Below are positions 1 to 11,581 of a stretch of DNA of 29,818 nt, in pieces. The notes beneath the pieces were generated by a model, which was not told the DNA's origin, made no database searches, and was given only the letters and a program-made list of their open reading frames with translations. The stretch's first letter is position 1. Every line of letters begins with the position of its first letter. This stretch comes from Paramacrobiotus richtersi (taxonomy: Eukaryota > Tardigrada > Eutardigrada > Parachela > Macrobiotidae). The translations under genes were made by a program, and so were the position numbers. Where the stretch lies: the NCBI GenBank assembly GCA_034698045.1, contig JAQGAU010000367.1, positions 1 to 29,818 on the forward strand, read 5' to 3'.

Positions 1-30
1 ATAGTTTTTGTAACTCCTTAATGTGGTCAG

Positions 31-417
31 GTCAGGGATTCGACCAGGCGGGAACTGTTTCCGGACGCCATCCAAATCAACTGCGTCGCACCAGGCCGCT
101 CCAAATCCACCCGCCCCCCGCCCGACGCTAACGCCGCCCACGATGAGCCTGCTATACCCCGTGCCCGGTCCTCCTCTTACTCGCCATACGGTCTACTGGA
201 CCCCCGGTTCATTGGTGCCGTTTTCGTTACCGTGGTGCTGGTGTTCTGTGTGGCTTGGTTTTGCACCCCGGTGGCAAATCCCGGTGGCAATCCCGCAGGT
301 CCCGGTCCTCTCGCGCAGGTGATAATCTTTGTTTGTTTCTGTTCTTTGTGTTTTTGTGTATACATGTGGGGCGGGGCATTTAATTTTTGGGTTAATTTTA
401 TTAGTTTATTAAACTAA
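31..417 (+). CDS. 3'-terminal exon of an unrecognised membrane protein
   Basis: A splice acceptor (cag ending at 30) follows an in-frame TAA at 19-21 and opens a frame that runs to TAA at 415-417. It encodes a polar Arg/Pro/Ser-rich stretch, then a clear membrane segment (FIGAVFVTVVLVFCVAWFC), a Pro/Gly-rich linker and a second hydrophobic, aromatic and Cys-rich stretch before the stop. A possible donor (CAG|gtgata at 318/319) could remove the second stretch, so the true C-terminus is uncertain. Upstream exons lie left of the window. I do not recognise the family; it could be a tail-anchored or two-pass membrane protein. The frame choice rests on the splice acceptor, the hydrophobic block and the length of the open frame. 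Confidence 0.45.
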   Translation, partial: VRDSTRRELFPDAIQINCVAPGRSKSTRPPPDANAAHDEPAIPRARSSSYSPYGLLDPRFIGAVFVTVVLVFCVAWFCTPVANPGGNPAGPGPLAQVIIFVCFCSLCFCVYMWGGAFNFWVNFISLLN

Positions 418-477
418 CAGCTTGAGAGTTTTCCGGTGTTTCTGTTCTGTGGGGTTCGTTTTGCATGGCCGAGTGTT

Positions 478-483
478 ATTAAA
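478..483 (+). promoter_or_regulatory. Possible polyadenylation signal ATTAAA
   Basis: ATTAAA, the common variant polyadenylation hexamer, lies about 60 bases after the stop at 415-417 and is followed by T- and GT-containing sequence. The position fits a 3' UTR of the first gene. A single hexamer is weak evidence. Confidence 0.3.
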
Positions 484-1301
484 GTTTAAATATTTCGTGC
501 CTGGTGCAAATGCATTCAGCGGTTAAAAGTTAGCAGCGTGTGAATTACTATAGGCACCCCTTTTGAATTATTTGATATTATAGAGATCTTACTTAATGAC
601 AGTCTGTTTTACTCCTTGCTGCTTCTATGGTGGACGGAGGCGATTTTGATTCTGAATGCCCTTTCGGCAAGAATGTATAGCAGCGCACAACAAAGTTGGC
701 GTCGAAGTCTTCGAATTTTGCATAATTGTCCTTTGTCTGCTGCAAGCGTTCTGCTATTGTGTAGGTCGCTTTCACCTTGGTCCAACGATAAATTTATTAC
801 AGAGTACAGAGTTATTTACTGCGGGACATAGTTCATATAATACGGGACATAATCAGCAGTGAACATAAAATGTTATAACTGATGTAATAATCGGCGATTA
901 TTACGATTATCAGACAAACAACACTTTCGTTCCTGATGCTCTGGTAATTATCAGTTGACGAGAGAGATCGAGTTAGAATCAATCACCGAGAAATTAATTA
1001 GCGAGGCAACATTAGTCAGAAGCGATTGGCATTCCGTCACCCGGGATAGAGGTGGCGATAGTGGCAGATTTCTGAAAGCAAGTCAGATGCGAAAGGTGAT
1101 ACACCCTGATTTTTATTTGGCAGTCTTGGTTAATGCTGTGCCGTCGAGTCAGAGTGTGGTCCGCGCCATCCAAGTATGGTACTGTCTTTCTACTGTACTT
1201 CAAGAGTTATGGATTCTAGTTCATGTTAATAAAAGCGCGAGATTCCATTAGCACTGTCGAAGTACTCTGACTGAATTTAAATAAGTCACTATACATTGCA
1301 G
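484..1301. other. Non-coding interval
   Basis: I see no supported exon here. Open frames of 60-100 codons occur on both strands but mostly begin at non-ATG codons, lack clear splice signals and have no recognisable protein features. The promoter and first exon of the next plus-strand gene may lie here, since its first visible exon at 1302 has no start codon. Confidence 0.4.
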
Positions 1302-1436
1302 CACGTCCAGAACATTAACCCCGTTGAGCAGCAAGATCTTCCTCCCCCGCAGCTGTTCCCCGAACCCGATGACGAGCAAGAGCCCCCTCACCCACTACCC
1401 GAGCCAGGTCAACTCCCACTTCCCTTGAACGAGCAG
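1302..1436 (+). CDS. Probable upstream Pro/Glu-rich exon of the 4609-8259 gene
   Basis: An exon of exactly 45 codons is bounded by a good acceptor (tacattgcag) and donor (CAG|gtaggc), both phase 0. It encodes an acidic, proline-rich low-complexity segment (for example LPPPQLFPEPDDEQEPPHP). The next supported exon, at 4609, is also phase 0, begins with the same CAC codon after a very similar acceptor (tacattgtag) and is also acidic and Pro-rich. The two therefore read as one protein, or as a duplicated exon pair, with a 3.2-kb intron between. There is no ATG in the exon, so translation starts further upstream. A link to 4609 is inferred from phase and composition only. Confidence 0.4.
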
Positions 1437-1837
1437 GTAGGCGCGATTTTGATGATCCATTTTTACACGCCAGCACGAGGCTATTAATTATTATTACGTA
1501 TTAATTTCAAAAATGACTTTTAACCAAGAAACCTTTAGTCAGCCGTAAGTAAACCGCGCAGATCAACTGGTAGGTGTTTGCCATCCGCAGGTGGGCAAAT
1601 CCAGATGGCATGTCCTTATAACGTAGATTTATACAATTGTAATGAGAATGTAGAATAATGTGTAATGTATAACAGAATAAGTATAACGAATTTATAATCA
1701 TAATGTACAATTTACTAATCTTTATAATGTGGAATTTCCTGAAAAACTTACACATCTTATGTGTATGTTTTATGTGTATGTATCTTATCTACTGTGTGTG
1801 TATAGCATTTTCCGTGCGCATAGAAGTGTGTACGCAA

Positions 1838-1881
1838 GTGGATATATGTTCATGCTACAGTGGATATATGTTCATGCTACA
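1838..1881. repeat. Perfect 22-bp direct tandem duplication
   Basis: The unit gtggatatatgttcatgcta plus ca occurs twice head-to-tail without mismatch (1838-1859 and 1860-1881), inside the long intron between exons 1302-1436 and 4609-4812. The identity suggests a recent slippage or repair duplication. Confidence 0.9.
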
Positions 1882-2624
1882 GATGCCGTTTCCATAATGC
1901 GTGAAGTTTGCTTCAGTTTGTTGAAATACAAAGTTACGTTAGTAGCGGTCCCTTGAATAATTTCATAAACATAGTGTCTGAGTGGATGCTGAGAACTTTC
2001 TGCTTTGGAAAGTGGAATGTGTTAATGCTTGCCCTGGTGAATCTTGAGAACATCTCTAACGCTGCGCAGTACCGTTTCCTGTGAATTAGTGAGGGAATAA
2101 TCGAGCGACATGGCAATCAGGCGCTTTTTCATTAAGGACGTACCAATGAGATTTGTTGAAGGGGATTATGCGACACGCTCGATTTGTTGGGTGGCATGCT
2201 CTGGATTAGATCGCAGTGCTTATGCATTTTCTGGATTGCACGTCTTCCAGGTTTTTCGATTTGTAGTCTGTTAATAGTTCTGCAGCCATGGTTTATTTGC
2301 TTTCTTATGATATAGTTTTGAACATTTATTGAGTTCTGTTTGCATTTGATAATGCTTAGTGTGTGGTTTTCGTTAACGAAAATGTTTGATAGCTGAAATT
2401 GGGTTGAATAGCAAGATGGTAATGTTGAACAATGCAGCATAATGCCAACATTGATCAGTCAGTGTACAGTATATACTTTCATAAACATACTGTGGGAAAT
2501 GTCTTAAGGTGTTTCATTAGATAACAGATGTTATCATTGTGTTTATTAGAATCATGTGAGCTCGATGGTTTTGGTTCGCAGGTCAGGCAGAAATACATAG
2601 TCCTGCATAGGTTCTGTCATAGTT

Positions 2625-3902
2625 TTAACACTTTCGCCCGCCATACATAACCAAGAATTTCGACATTCGCCTGCACAATCGCGAATACTGCAGCATAACT
2701 GCCGAGCGTTCCGTCCCTAAATCCACTGTCGATTTGAAAAACTGGCAAGCTAAGCAGCGCATTGTACAGTATGTCTGGAATCGTTGAATGTGCACCAGAA
2801 TGGGGATACCGTACTGGAGCTGCATTTATTCACTTCACGACAGTCAAAATATGGTCGTTCTGAAAATGGCCACTGGATTCATGGCTCTTGCTTCCGTCAA
2901 TCGCAATGACAAATCCAGGACTTTGACATCGCAGTTTTTTCCGTACGTTAACTGCCGGGATTCCAATCTGCATCTGCAAACACTGCCATCACACTGCCAG
3001 CGATTATTGTCATCCTGCCTGGCCTGCGCTTCCTCTTTGAATCCGAACCATAAGTACAAACACTGGGCCAGAATCTGGAGCGTCTCGGTAAAGGGTCACT
3101 GCAACGAGTTGGCTGCCATCAACAACATGACACTGACGCAAGCGGCGAATGTGAATGAAGTCAGCTGAGCTGCACGAATGTCAAACACAAATACTGCGTA
3201 CTGGATTACGTCACGGGAAAAGAGATCGTAAATTTCGGAAATATTCCAACTGGGATCGACTGACCCCGCCTGCCCGCTTGGTAGCCTATGGACACGGCGG
3301 TGGCATTCTTAGGCAGTTTGTGTGACGTGCAAAGTGGTCAAACTGTACTGGAACTTGTCAAGTGGACTCGGTAATGTCACCACGCGATCTGACCGATTCT
3401 GTCTATGATGCAAAAATTGGCGATTGTCATGTCATCCACCCAGATGGGACGGTAGTGCTTGTGGGAGAAAACGTTGTTGACATTCGGACTGGAAACCTAC
3501 TCCTATCGTCTCCTGCATTTGCTGACGCTTTCGTGCAGTTCACCGAATTGGGCAACTCGGACCTCGGTGTACGCTTTCGACATGGTGGAACCGGCAGCTC
3601 TACTGGTGCACAGTGCGAAAGATTTTTCACTCCTCGATACATTCAAGGATGTGCCACTGCATTTGGCAGTTGTACATAAGCCTGATCATCGCTTTCTGGT
3701 TCAGCCAAGTACTGTTAAATCGCCGATGCTTTTGGGGTGCTCGTCTGTCGGAAATCCGGCACCTCCGCCTGACCCAACATCGAGTAACAGTTGTGTACGA
3801 TGCCATTGGTCATTTATATCGGCTAACCTTGTATACGAGCCCGACAGTAATCCGGCCCACAGTGTAACCGCTGGCCAAGAAAACGAACCTCTGTCCAGTT
3901 AA
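2625..3902 (+). pseudogene. Decayed coding-like sequence, family unknown
   Basis: This part of the long intron is less AT-rich than its surroundings and contains consecutive plus-strand open frames that hand over between frames: a frame ending at 2785-2787, then 2788-3168, a short frame to about 3260, 3362-3679 and 3459-3902. Stretches such as GDCHVIHPDGTVVLVGENVV look like protein, but no single frame runs through and I see no splice sites that join them. The simplest reading is an old gene fragment or processed copy broken by indels and stops. I could not name the family. It might instead be several short exons of a real gene that I have mis-joined, or chance. Confidence 0.25.
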
Positions 3903-4608
3903 TATGCGGAAGACGAACCCGATCTCTCTCTATTTATACATTAACTTTGTCTCTACTAACTATGAACTGATGTCCGACGAGGAAACATGTCAACGGAATT
4001 AACGCTCCACGAGTCAGACTTGGTGGACGAAATGGACACTTGAGAATAGTTGTGAAGTTTTCCTCGGCACTTGGTAAACTGCGGGCTTTTTTTAATTCCA
4101 GAAGGCAGAATGTCCGTTGACGTTGTGCTGGTACAGTTTACGTGCAGTTTTTCGAGTCTCTACGTTTCGTAGTTTTAGTTCTAATTGTAAGTATAGATGT
4201 GCTAAGCGGATTTTTTCATGTATGTAAAGTTGAAGTCACTGATCCGTCAGTTTACTGTTTACGCCAGTGGAGGTTAGTTTATTGAAAGGAAGAAGGAATA
4301 AAGCGTTATGAAAAAAAAGTTCACAATCGTCATGTGTACTTCCATTCTCATGCACAGTTCTAAAGGAAACGGTACATTACGAGCATGTTGGTACACGAGA
4401 TTGTGTGTTTACATCTTTTCAAGGGATAGACATTGGGACTGCTTTGAGAGTTTGCGGTCTGGCAAACCAGCGGTCAGTCTGATGACCATTTGAAATATCT
4501 GGCAGATAACTCGGAAAAACCTTTGCAGATCTGTATTTTGTCACGGTGCACTTAGTGCATTGGTTGGCTGTTTAACAACAAATGAAGAAAATGGTCTGTA
4601 CATTGTAG
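3903..4608. other. Intronic or intergenic sequence without a supported gene
   Basis: The stretch between the decayed ORF patch and the exon at 4609 has only short frames interrupted in all six readings. It contains ggaataaag near 4295, close to an AATAAA hexamer, which could be a cleavage signal for the decayed unit. Nothing else is supported. Confidence 0.4.
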
Positions 4609-7600
4609 CACGCGGGTGGCCCCGATGCCGGTCCGCCGGCCGCTGATGACGATAAAGAAGATTTGTCGGAAGGTCCTGCTCCCATGGCGCTGCATCCGCC
4701 TGACGCACAACCGGAACCTGTTCCTCAAGAGCCACAAGTGCCGGGAGATCAGGATCCCGAGCGAGAGCTGGATGCTCTTAACCGAAGCGCGGATTTAATT
4801 GTTCCAATTGTAGTAAGTATTATCTGTTGGAATGTATCTTTACATGTGTGTTATAGTGGAGTATTAATATCTGAATATTTGCAAAGTTTATCCAAGAATT
4901 AACTGACCGTTTATTAATTTACTGACCGTTAATTATGAACCGGTCGTTAAATAATCTAAACGGTTTTTGTTTTATTCAGACGAAGAAAAGAGCTGCGTCT
5001 GCAGCAGCTAAGGGCCAGGCAGGCATTCAGCCGGTGGGACGTACCCGTGCTGTCCAGTCAAAACCGATGGTGAGTGCGCCAGAGTTATCGGCCGAGGAAT
5101 CTTCCAGCGACAGCGACGAACTAGTAGACGAGAACAGTTCCCCGCAGGCCACGAAATCTCAGGGTGAGGATGATGGTTCAGAAGTGGTATAGGTTTGTGG
5201 CAGAAGTATGCATCCCAGAAGCGGGTGTGTTAACTGGGAAAACGTCGTATTTGAGGTCAACCGCAGGTGTTCCTGTCGCGATACTTCCACTAGCAGCGCT
5301 TAATTGTGCTACCAGACTTATAATTTAACGTGTTTTTTGGCTGTGTAGAAATGTTCTGGATAAAAACGAAGGGAGGGGCAGAACGACCACCGACGAAAAG
5401 GGAGATCGACAAAGCCATTCTGAAGGCTCGGGTACTGGCGACGTATGACCAGGGACGGGTGCGTTACAAGTCAGCTGGATATCCAGTCGTCAACTAACCT
5501 TTATTCTAATCACTGTAGCTCGACAAACCAAAACTGTCGCAACTAAATGTGGCGATTAAATTTGAGATCGATAAGGTAACCGTTTGGAGGTATCTCCGAG
5601 CACGGCAGGTACGTCATTTTTTTAGTGTTTTTGCTGGATTTTATTTTCCCATATTTTTTGGCAAATACCGCATCGGAAATTACAGTCAGCACAGAAGATG
5701 CCACTAAAATACCACTAATTTAGTAAAAATTTTTATAGATTTAATAATGTTTGTAATTTTGAAGATACTGAATTTGTCTGGGTTCTGCTTTATTTTGATT
5801 CTGACAGCTATGTTCTTTTGGGTTTGTGCAGTGGTTCTGTGTGTAACCAGTTGAATTTGACTAGTCAAGTCGAGGACTGTCTGATTTTGCAGAAAGATCT
5901 GGAGAAGATAGGCGAGATTCAGGGGAAGAAGCAGGAAACGTACGATGAGGAGGTAATTATAATAGTAATAATAATTATATATTTAACACAACAATGGCAC
6001 AGTAAAATTAGGCAACATATTTAATAACTGCAAAAATTAAGAATAACTAACGATCGAAAAGAATATGAACGCTTTATTATAAAATGGGAAAAACTGATCG
6101 ATGGAACAGTATTTGTAAAGCATGGAAACCGTAGAACAGTGGCTTTAATTGGAGCGTTTAAGCGGTGTTTTTCTGCTCAAATCTTGAATTATGCAAGTGC
6201 TTGCTCTCGTTTGATACTGAATATAGTACTGTAATAAGTATCTGTAAATTAGCACAAAAATTGCAAAAAAAACACCACTCAAGAAAAATACGAAAGATAA
6301 GAAAAAACTGCAATAGACAATTTGTAAACACGAGCTGAACTGAAAATAATTGATCCCTGATTTCCGCAAACAAGAGAATATGAGCTGCACTTTCGGCGGT
6401 GGTTTTCCGCGCGTTAGCGTTGCAGTCGATGGCATATTTTGTTAAAAATTATCGATATATTAACACTCAAAAATGAGCAGACGATATTATCGGATAATTG
6501 CGGAAAGTCGGTGTTATTCTTGGTTGGACTGTCTAGGTGACGGAGACTGCTTTCTCTTGCTGTCTTATTTTTCAGAAACAGCGGTGAATCCTGATAATCT
6601 CGTAGCGCGGTCCTCGTTGACTGGTTTTGCTGTATATTCAGAAATTGATTACCAGTACAGTACATTGCTAAACTTGCTGATGTTTACGGCGATTTTCGAA
6701 AAGTATTTAACACAAAAGTTAAATAATCTGAGGAAATTTAATTCAAACTTCTTTCATTTTACAAATAAAACATAAAAATGCAAGATATAATGGGAATCTA
6801 GATTTCAGTAGGATCTGTCGAATTAATGACTAATTTCGACATTCAGCCTCAACTGGAAGAAACCTAGATGTTAGGCATTTCGTAGTGCAAGGGCACAGAC
6901 GGTAGATGGTTTTCGGCTTTAATAATATGGAAATCATTCCTGTGCAAACGAAAAAATGAAAATATCTATTTTTTTTACGAACGTAAATTGTAACGGTAGA
7001 ACTGTTAGTTATAATGAGAATATTGGTTGATATCGATAACAACAGATAAAAAAACAAAATGACAAGCTTCGGAGACTCAGTGAGTAGTATGCGGGACAAT
7101 TAGCAGTCTGTTGTTGATAATTAATACCAGTGATTATAATGAAAAAATGCTTACAACTGAAAACTTAACTTTTTCAATAAGTATAAATTTAATGGACGAT
7201 TCGAGAAATTTGAAATGCGTCCACAAAGTGGATCGCAATAGAATTTAGTCTAAAACGAACTGGAGTTAAAATTTAAGTAAAACGAAAAGAATTGTAACGA
7301 CAGCAGTTCTTACAAAGTTACACGTAATTCCTGCATGCCGTAATAATATGTGATTGAACCTCGATAAAAATGAAATATATAAATAAACTATGTATTAAAA
7401 TTATATACGCAATACTTAAAACAATTAACAATATGGTATAAAAATTAATGAAGTACTGTATATGAATAGAATGTGAATTACAAATTTACAATTATATACA
7501 CAAAAAATAATTCTGTTTGTGGACAAATTTAGCGGTACTAGCGCAAGTATTGATGCATTGTCTATGACTTTTGCTTATTAAAGCTAATAATTTTAATTAC

Positions 7601-8259
7601 AAAAATTTTCAGGAAATGTATAAGCAGGTTGACTACCTGCTATTGGGGGGCGGCCGGATGACGAAGCGCACGTTCCTTACCTCATGGAAGGACATTGACG
7701 TAAAAAATGAATCGAATGTGTTTGCTCTACGCACGGACATACGCGACATAGGTGCGTATTGTCGCTCACAGTATATATTGGTGAATGATAACAGAATAAA
7801 TGACTGAAAGGTGATCTGCATAATGTAAGAAGAGGAGATCATGTCATAACTTTCGGAGATCTTATTTAGAGAATGCACGCAGTAAAAAAAGGTTATTATA
7901 GTATGTACAACATACTTTAGTCAATCGAATGACGTCGCAGCGAATGGTGCGCAGGGACTACCGTTTGACCTGGACAATGGTATTGTAAATTAATCAGCGC
8001 TGATTGTGTGTTGTGTTTAGAGGTGATCCGCAAGAAGCTGCGTGCAAGCAGAATCTTTACTGTGAACGTCCGGGACAACGGTGGCAGCAGTCGCTTATAC
8101 TGGTCCCTGAAGATGGCCATGGGCGCCTGGGTGCTAGGATGGATAAAAATAAACAGCTATAAGTCCGGCCACACAATCCTCCTGAAGTCGCGCGTACCCG
8201 GCGTGTACGACGGCGTCCTCGCGATCTTCCGGGCCACACTCCCCTCCCCGGAAAACTAG
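4609..8259 (+). CDS. Seven-exon gene for an unrecognised acidic/basic protein with a possible HTH
   Basis: Exons 4609-4812, 4980-5175, 5349-5458, 5519-5608, 5851-5952, 7613-7751 and 8021-8259 join in phase to 1080 nt (359 residues plus TAG); no start codon was fixed, and 1302-1436 is a likely upstream exon. The order is: an acidic Pro-rich region; a Lys/Ala patch (TKKRAASAAAK) with an acidic Ser cluster (EESSSDSDELVDE); a segment (EIDKAILKARVLATYDQGR then LDKPKLSQLNVAIKFEIDKV and TVWRYLRARQ) that reads like a Psq/transposase-type helix-turn-helix; a charged probable coiled coil; and a C-terminal domain with GGSSRLYWSLKMAMGAWVLG. This composition suggests a nuclear DNA- or chromatin-associated protein, which is inference. 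The donor at 5175/5176 (G|gttcag) is weak; without it the exon would end at a TAG at 5190-5192 or use the GTGAGT at 5070. Intron 6 is 1660 bp and AT-rich. Confidence 0.6.
5953..7612 (+). other. Long AT-rich intron
   Basis: A donor (GAG|gtaatt) and acceptor (attttcag|GAA) bound 1660 bases of AT-rich sequence between two phase-0 exons of the 4609-8259 gene. Several 60-100 codon open frames on both strands are Phe/Ile/Asn-rich, as expected from AT-rich non-coding DNA, and none has protein-like features. I see no mobile-element ends. Confidence 0.55.
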
Positions 8260-8284
8260 TCCCGGTGTTTTGCGATGTGATTTA

Positions 8285-8545
8285 TGGTTTAGTCTGAACC
8301 CTACTTGAGTTTTAACTTTTTTTAATTCGTATTTTAGTTTTGTTCTAATTTGTGTTCAGTTATGTTTCAGTTCATGGATTTGTTGTGGTTTTATTTTGGG
8401 TTCTAATTGTGATCTAATCTGTGGTTTAACAGTGTTTTTGTTTTGTGTTTTAATATTCTTATCTGTGTTTTAACTGCGTTGTAACTGTGTTTCGATTGTA
8501 TTTTGACTGCGTTGTATATTTTAATTGCGTTTTAATTGTCAAAGA
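8285..8545 (+). repeat. T/G-rich degenerate short tandem array in the 3' flank
   Basis: Just after the stop at 8257-8259 there are about 260 bases built from variants of ttttaa(c/t)tgygtt, most regular between about 8410 and 8540 (gtgttttaactgcgttgtaac and relatives). The plus strand is markedly T/G-rich. This could be the U/GU-rich downstream part of a polyadenylation region, or simple-sequence expansion. Confidence 0.5.
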
Positions 8546-8951
8546 TGTTCAAATTCCGGATTAGATAGCGTTGTGTGAGCGCGATGTACTGTAAGTATGT
8601 GTACACTGTAAAGAGGTAAATTTGTGCGGATTCCGGTGGCGCGAAGGCCGTCGATGGAAGCTAGAAACTGCTTTGGTGGGATACACTGCATTCATGCGGA
8701 CGAGCCGGTGTACATAAGCCGGCTTGTGGTATCTATTTGATCCCATTGCGCGTATCTGACGGAGAGGTGCCATAATGGCATATGTTTCTCAGTTCGTTCC
8801 GCAAACTCTTCGGCTAGTAAAGTAAAATTTTTAATTAGATAAGACTTCTAAGAGGCGGGGCCAGCACGCGCACAACAGTCTTTCCACCGGAAGCCAGACG
8901 GAGTGTCGTTTAGCTGCCAGCGACCGCGGTCACCAGCATAAAACAATCATT
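8546..8951. other. Intergenic interval without a supported gene
   Basis: There is no convincing exon. A minus-strand open frame (8561-8773) has no ATG context or protein features. The region presumably contains the former promoter of the protease pseudogene that starts at 8952. Confidence 0.35.
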
Positions 8952-10756
8952 ATGCAGAGGAAATACTTGTGCACCTGGTCGTACTCTGCACCGAACACGC
9001 CTAACAAGCGAGACAGCGCTTCCGCTTTCATATCTCTATTACTCCTGCCAAGTCTACGGATAACGTAAGTACCATACCATACACGAATATTAGATTAACT
9101 GCACTCTTCCCCATGTAACTTTCAAGAGGCGCATTTTCGAATTTGCACCAACAAAATTTAATCAGGCCATGGCAATATCAGTCAGGCACGGCATACACGT
9201 TATACAAGCAGATTTACAGCACGCGTTTTACAGTTTACGGCACACAGGAGGATGCAGTCTACCGTAGAGTGGCTGTGGAATGCATTCGATCCTCTTACCG
9301 TGCTGTGGTACTCTGCTCGTCCTATTCAACTTTTCCCATTCGACCAAGTGGTATCCCAATGTCAATCTGCCGAACATAAACGCCATTAAAAGTGATCATA
9401 AGTTTAGCATACTGACGGATTACGACGAGTTTGTCATCAAGTCCCCTAATTATCCTAAAACATACCCTTGAAACTCTAACGAAAGCTACTACATCAACGG
9501 CTCAGGATATCCCATACAAGTATAGCCAGCGACCTTTGGCAAGCCTGTGCTGCAAATCTTGCGTTTCTTGTAGATTGAATTTGTCTCGTTTGCGTTGCAA
9601 GAACCCGAGAAGTACAATCAGTGCACCAGGGATCGCTTGGCTATTTGGGATCTGAAATGTACTGCCTGTTGTGGATGGCATCGTTATTGCTAATGAGTAA
9701 TGACATTCTGCATCTTTCGTAGATCCTTACAGTATCTTGCTGCTTGCTTGTGGATCCAATCGAACTGATGTCACTTCTTACAGTGATCAGCTCGTAAGCA
9801 TTGATTGAGGCTTATTAGTTGACTGCGCCGGCAGTCACACCACGAAGGTCACATTGCACTTTTTACAGGCTTTGTTGTTCTTGTCGGATAAGTCTCAAGA
9901 GTTCTCTGGGTTTGAACTGGGAATCACACGTATGTCCTGCCGTCATGATGTCAGTACGATCCGATGTTTACTACCAAAGTGTTTTAGGAGCGGAATGCGG
10001 GTACGCGGACTTGTGGTGCCCGTCGGACCCGGAAATTTGCGTTTCCAATGAGCGCATTTGTGATGGTAAGGTAATTAGTGGCCGGTTATATTCATCAGGC
10101 ATAATATCCGCACTCTGATAACGATACGTACAGGTTTTCCTGACTGTCCGGATGAGGAAGACGAGATCTGCAGCTCGACCTGTGGAACCCCGGCCATCGA
10201 ACCCAGTGCCAATCCTGTCCGTATTGTGGGAGGAGTAACAGTGAGTCGAAAACTTTACCGATTTCTTGCACTTGTATTTCGTCAAGAAACTGTCGAAAAG
10301 AATGTGTACAACGGAAAGTGTATGTTGTAGGCGTGGCGAATTCATGGCCATGGCAAGTGTACGTCTCATTGACCAGCACATACTGCGGTGCTGCAGTGGT
10401 GAGATGGATTTTCCTTTGCTTCTGCTGATGCGCGGTATATGCATGTACGTTATTGCAGATCGGTGCACAATGGGTAATGACTGCGTCCCATTGCTGTGTG
10501 AAGGACGGCGTGTAGATACTTGCTCGTTCTATTTTGCCGCACATCGGAACGTCATACAAGCAGCATGACGAATCAAGTGCGAGTTTTGGTGACAGAGTGA
10601 GGAAAGCGGAGGAATTTACGCTGTACATGGGCTTCCACAAATGTTGGCCGGTCATTGACGCGGACGGGGTTACCGTCAAGGCCGTTTAGGCTCATCCCAG
10701 GCACCGGACATTGCAGGCTGGCGTGGTTTGATTTTTGCCTCCTGGAGCTGGACGAG
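8952..10756 (+). pseudogene. Type II transmembrane serine protease pseudogene (TM-CUB-LDLa-trypsin), 3'-truncated
   Basis: Remnants appear in the order of a matriptase-like membrane protease. First come an ATG exon (8952-9064) and a hydrophobic stretch near 9285-9330. A CUB domain follows (FVIKSPNYPKTYP near 9430-9470, EKYNQCTRDRLAIWD near 9600-9650, SDKSQEFSGFELGI near 9880-9930). Next is an LDL-receptor class A repeat with all six cysteines and the acidic DCPDEEDE, split by a 68-bp intron (10066-10133). Last is the trypsin start (RIVGG near 10220, ANSWPWQVYV at 10331, AQWVMTASHC at 10459), with catalytic His in SHC. Breaks: TGA after KTYP at about 9471, frame changes within the CUB, a lost base at the exon junction after RIVGGVT, TAG at 10513-10515 and TAG at 10687. 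The sequence peters out near FDFCLLELDE; the catalytic Ser motif GDSGGP is absent. It cannot encode a protease. Confidence 0.8.
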
Positions 10757-11581
10757 GTATGTTCCACATATTGAACTATAAGGTTTCTTACTCGGAGGGT
10801 TATTGTTCGTCAAGAATCAAGTAGGGTAATATCTTTCATATTTTGTATGCGTAAATTAGCAAACGTTTACAGAAATTTAGCATTGTACACTTAATAAATT
10901 GTGGTACTGTACCTAGATGAACCTATACCGCTAGTACCTATATCTAACTCAAGATCTATAATACGCGCGGCCGCCCCATATCAAAAATCTCGATAACCAT
11001 AAGGAGTTAACAAAAACGGACAACACCATTCGACTCCTCATAGTCGAAAAGGGGGTCACATGTCATTTTTAAGAAAAATATTTTGCCGGCACAGGAAATA
11101 CCGGTTTTTGTTCAAAATTTTCAAGGTCACCTTGAAACTGACCTAATACAAAATTAGTTGAATTCTATAGTACATTCGCCTGGTTAATGGTGTTGGCAAA
11201 TCTCCGATAACAGAGCCACCGGAAGTGGAAATCAAACAAGTCGCCCCTGGGATTAAGCACTTTTCAGTCTGACCGTTGGGGGCTGTTGCTTCTGGATAAG
11301 ATTAGTGAAAGGTCAATCTGCCAGGTACATTAATACACTGGTGACAAATATCGATATGTGAAGTGTATGTTCATTTGGTCTGTATACTGTCCGGTGTTTA
11401 CGTGTTCGTGGCGTGTTTCTTACCTGTCTTACAGGACTATGTTACATGATCGGCTAAAATACTTACTTCGCTGACACGAAGACCACAAAAATGCCTGTCC
11501 AGCTGCCTCTCTGTGCTGGAATCAGTAAGTCACGGCAATCAGTAAACTTCAGACATGCATCAAAGTTCTTGCTCCCCGTAG
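10757..11581. other. Intergenic interval before the BTB cluster
   Basis: No protease Ser domain and no BTB exon is visible here. Around 11443-11523 a short stretch ending CLSVLES|gtaagt resembles the end of the BACK exon seen in copies B and D (ACLTIPEA, TCFTMLEA), so a remnant of copy A's upstream exon may be present, but all three frames upstream of it are closed. The remainder shows nothing recognisable. Confidence 0.45.

Noticed and set aside
9971..10679. Two long minus-strand open frames (165 and 194 codons)
   Set aside because: They lie antisense to the LDLa and trypsin exons, whose six-cysteine pattern and SWPWQV / TASHC motifs clearly place the coding strand on plus. The minus frames start at non-ATG codons and lack any protein features.
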